Part shown: positions 21,158-21,189 of the stretch, piece after piece
Layout: each line of letters starts with the position of its first letter
How positions within the stretch are numbered: the first letter of the stretch is position 1
NCBI GenBank assembly: GCA_028702395.1
Contig: JAQVOV010000011.1
Coordinates: 1-21,189 of the forward strand
From: Candidatus Omnitrophota bacterium
GTDB taxonomy: Bacteria > Omnitrophota > Gorgyraeia > JABMRN01
Direction of reading: 5' to 3'
Length of the DNA: 21,189 nt
Program-made: the position numbers and the translations under genes
Notes under the pieces: model-generated
What the model was told of the DNA's origin: nothing
The model's database searches: none
What the model saw: the letters and a program-made list of their open reading frames with translations, nothing else

Positions 21158-21189
21158 AAAAAAGCCTTTGTTTTAAAAACAAGGCTTTT
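21158..21189. terminator. Bidirectional intrinsic terminator at the window edge
   Basis: AAAGCCTTTGTTTT pairs with AAAAACAAGGCTTT with one bulge. A T-run follows on both strands (TTTTTTTAATTT on the minus strand; the plus-strand run is cut by the window end). It probably ends the next gene beyond the right edge, reading leftward. Confidence 0.7.

Noticed and set aside
1..21189. tRNA or rRNA genes
   Set aside because: No cloverleaf arms, GTTCRA-type T-loops in context, or rRNA signatures were recognised on either strand.

Overview
This is an AT-rich bacterial chromosomal window with short operons, strong sigma70-like promoters and clear Shine-Dalgarno sites. It looks like an uncultivated anaerobe. 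The thiazole branch of thiamin synthesis uses radical-SAM ThiH rather than the oxygen-dependent ThiO, ThiF is the short 'family 2' form common in anaerobes, and an IscR-like regulator is present. The intergenic mosaic of small repeats (CCGGGATGACA hairpins, GTAGGGGCG... stem-loops, AGCTCGTAGCTC runs) resembles what I remember from candidate phyla such as Omnitrophota. That placement is a low-confidence guess, not a demonstrated identity.

Left end (1-1510): an Rrf2/IscR-type regulator with its own promoter and a candidate operator. Next comes a REP-associated tyrosine transposase (RAYT) bracketed by two copies of a structured repeat of about 155 bp that looks like its cognate REP/BIME element.

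Thiamin region (1512-5200, minus strand): strong promoter, TPP riboswitch, intrinsic terminator touching the thiE start codon, then thiE-thiS-thiG-thiH (overlapping or nearly so), then thiF after a spacer invaded by a dispersed repeat. The set makes the thiazole phosphate and joins it to the pyrimidine. thiC, thiD and thiL are not here. Upstream lies mnmA (tRNA 2-thiouridylase) with its own consensus promoter, and before that a four-PAS histidine kinase plus stand-alone receiver driven by two overlapping consensus promoters.

Middle (9490-15210): archease; a CcdA/TauE-like membrane protein; a divergent 701-residue membrane protein with a degenerate spermidine-synthase-like domain; a radical SAM enzyme of the AmmeMemoRadiSam type with an apparent export signal; a cupin; and protein-L-isoaspartate methyltransferase. 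The neighbourhood suggests protein/RNA maintenance and redox work at the envelope, but only the individual families are secure.

Right end (15432-21189): a His-rich membrane protein with an apparently leaderless mRNA; a candidate small RNA of about 65 nt with a perfect promoter and terminator; thiol peroxidase; a four-helix membrane protein; a COG2509-type flavoprotein; and a YbiT-like ABC-F ATPase in which all the degenerate motifs fall in one of its two ATP sites.

The best leads are the RAYT/REP locus, the orphan small RNA, the riboswitch-terminator switch, the asymmetric ABC-F protein, and the modular repeats that fill nearly every longer spacer and once form the 3' end of a gene.
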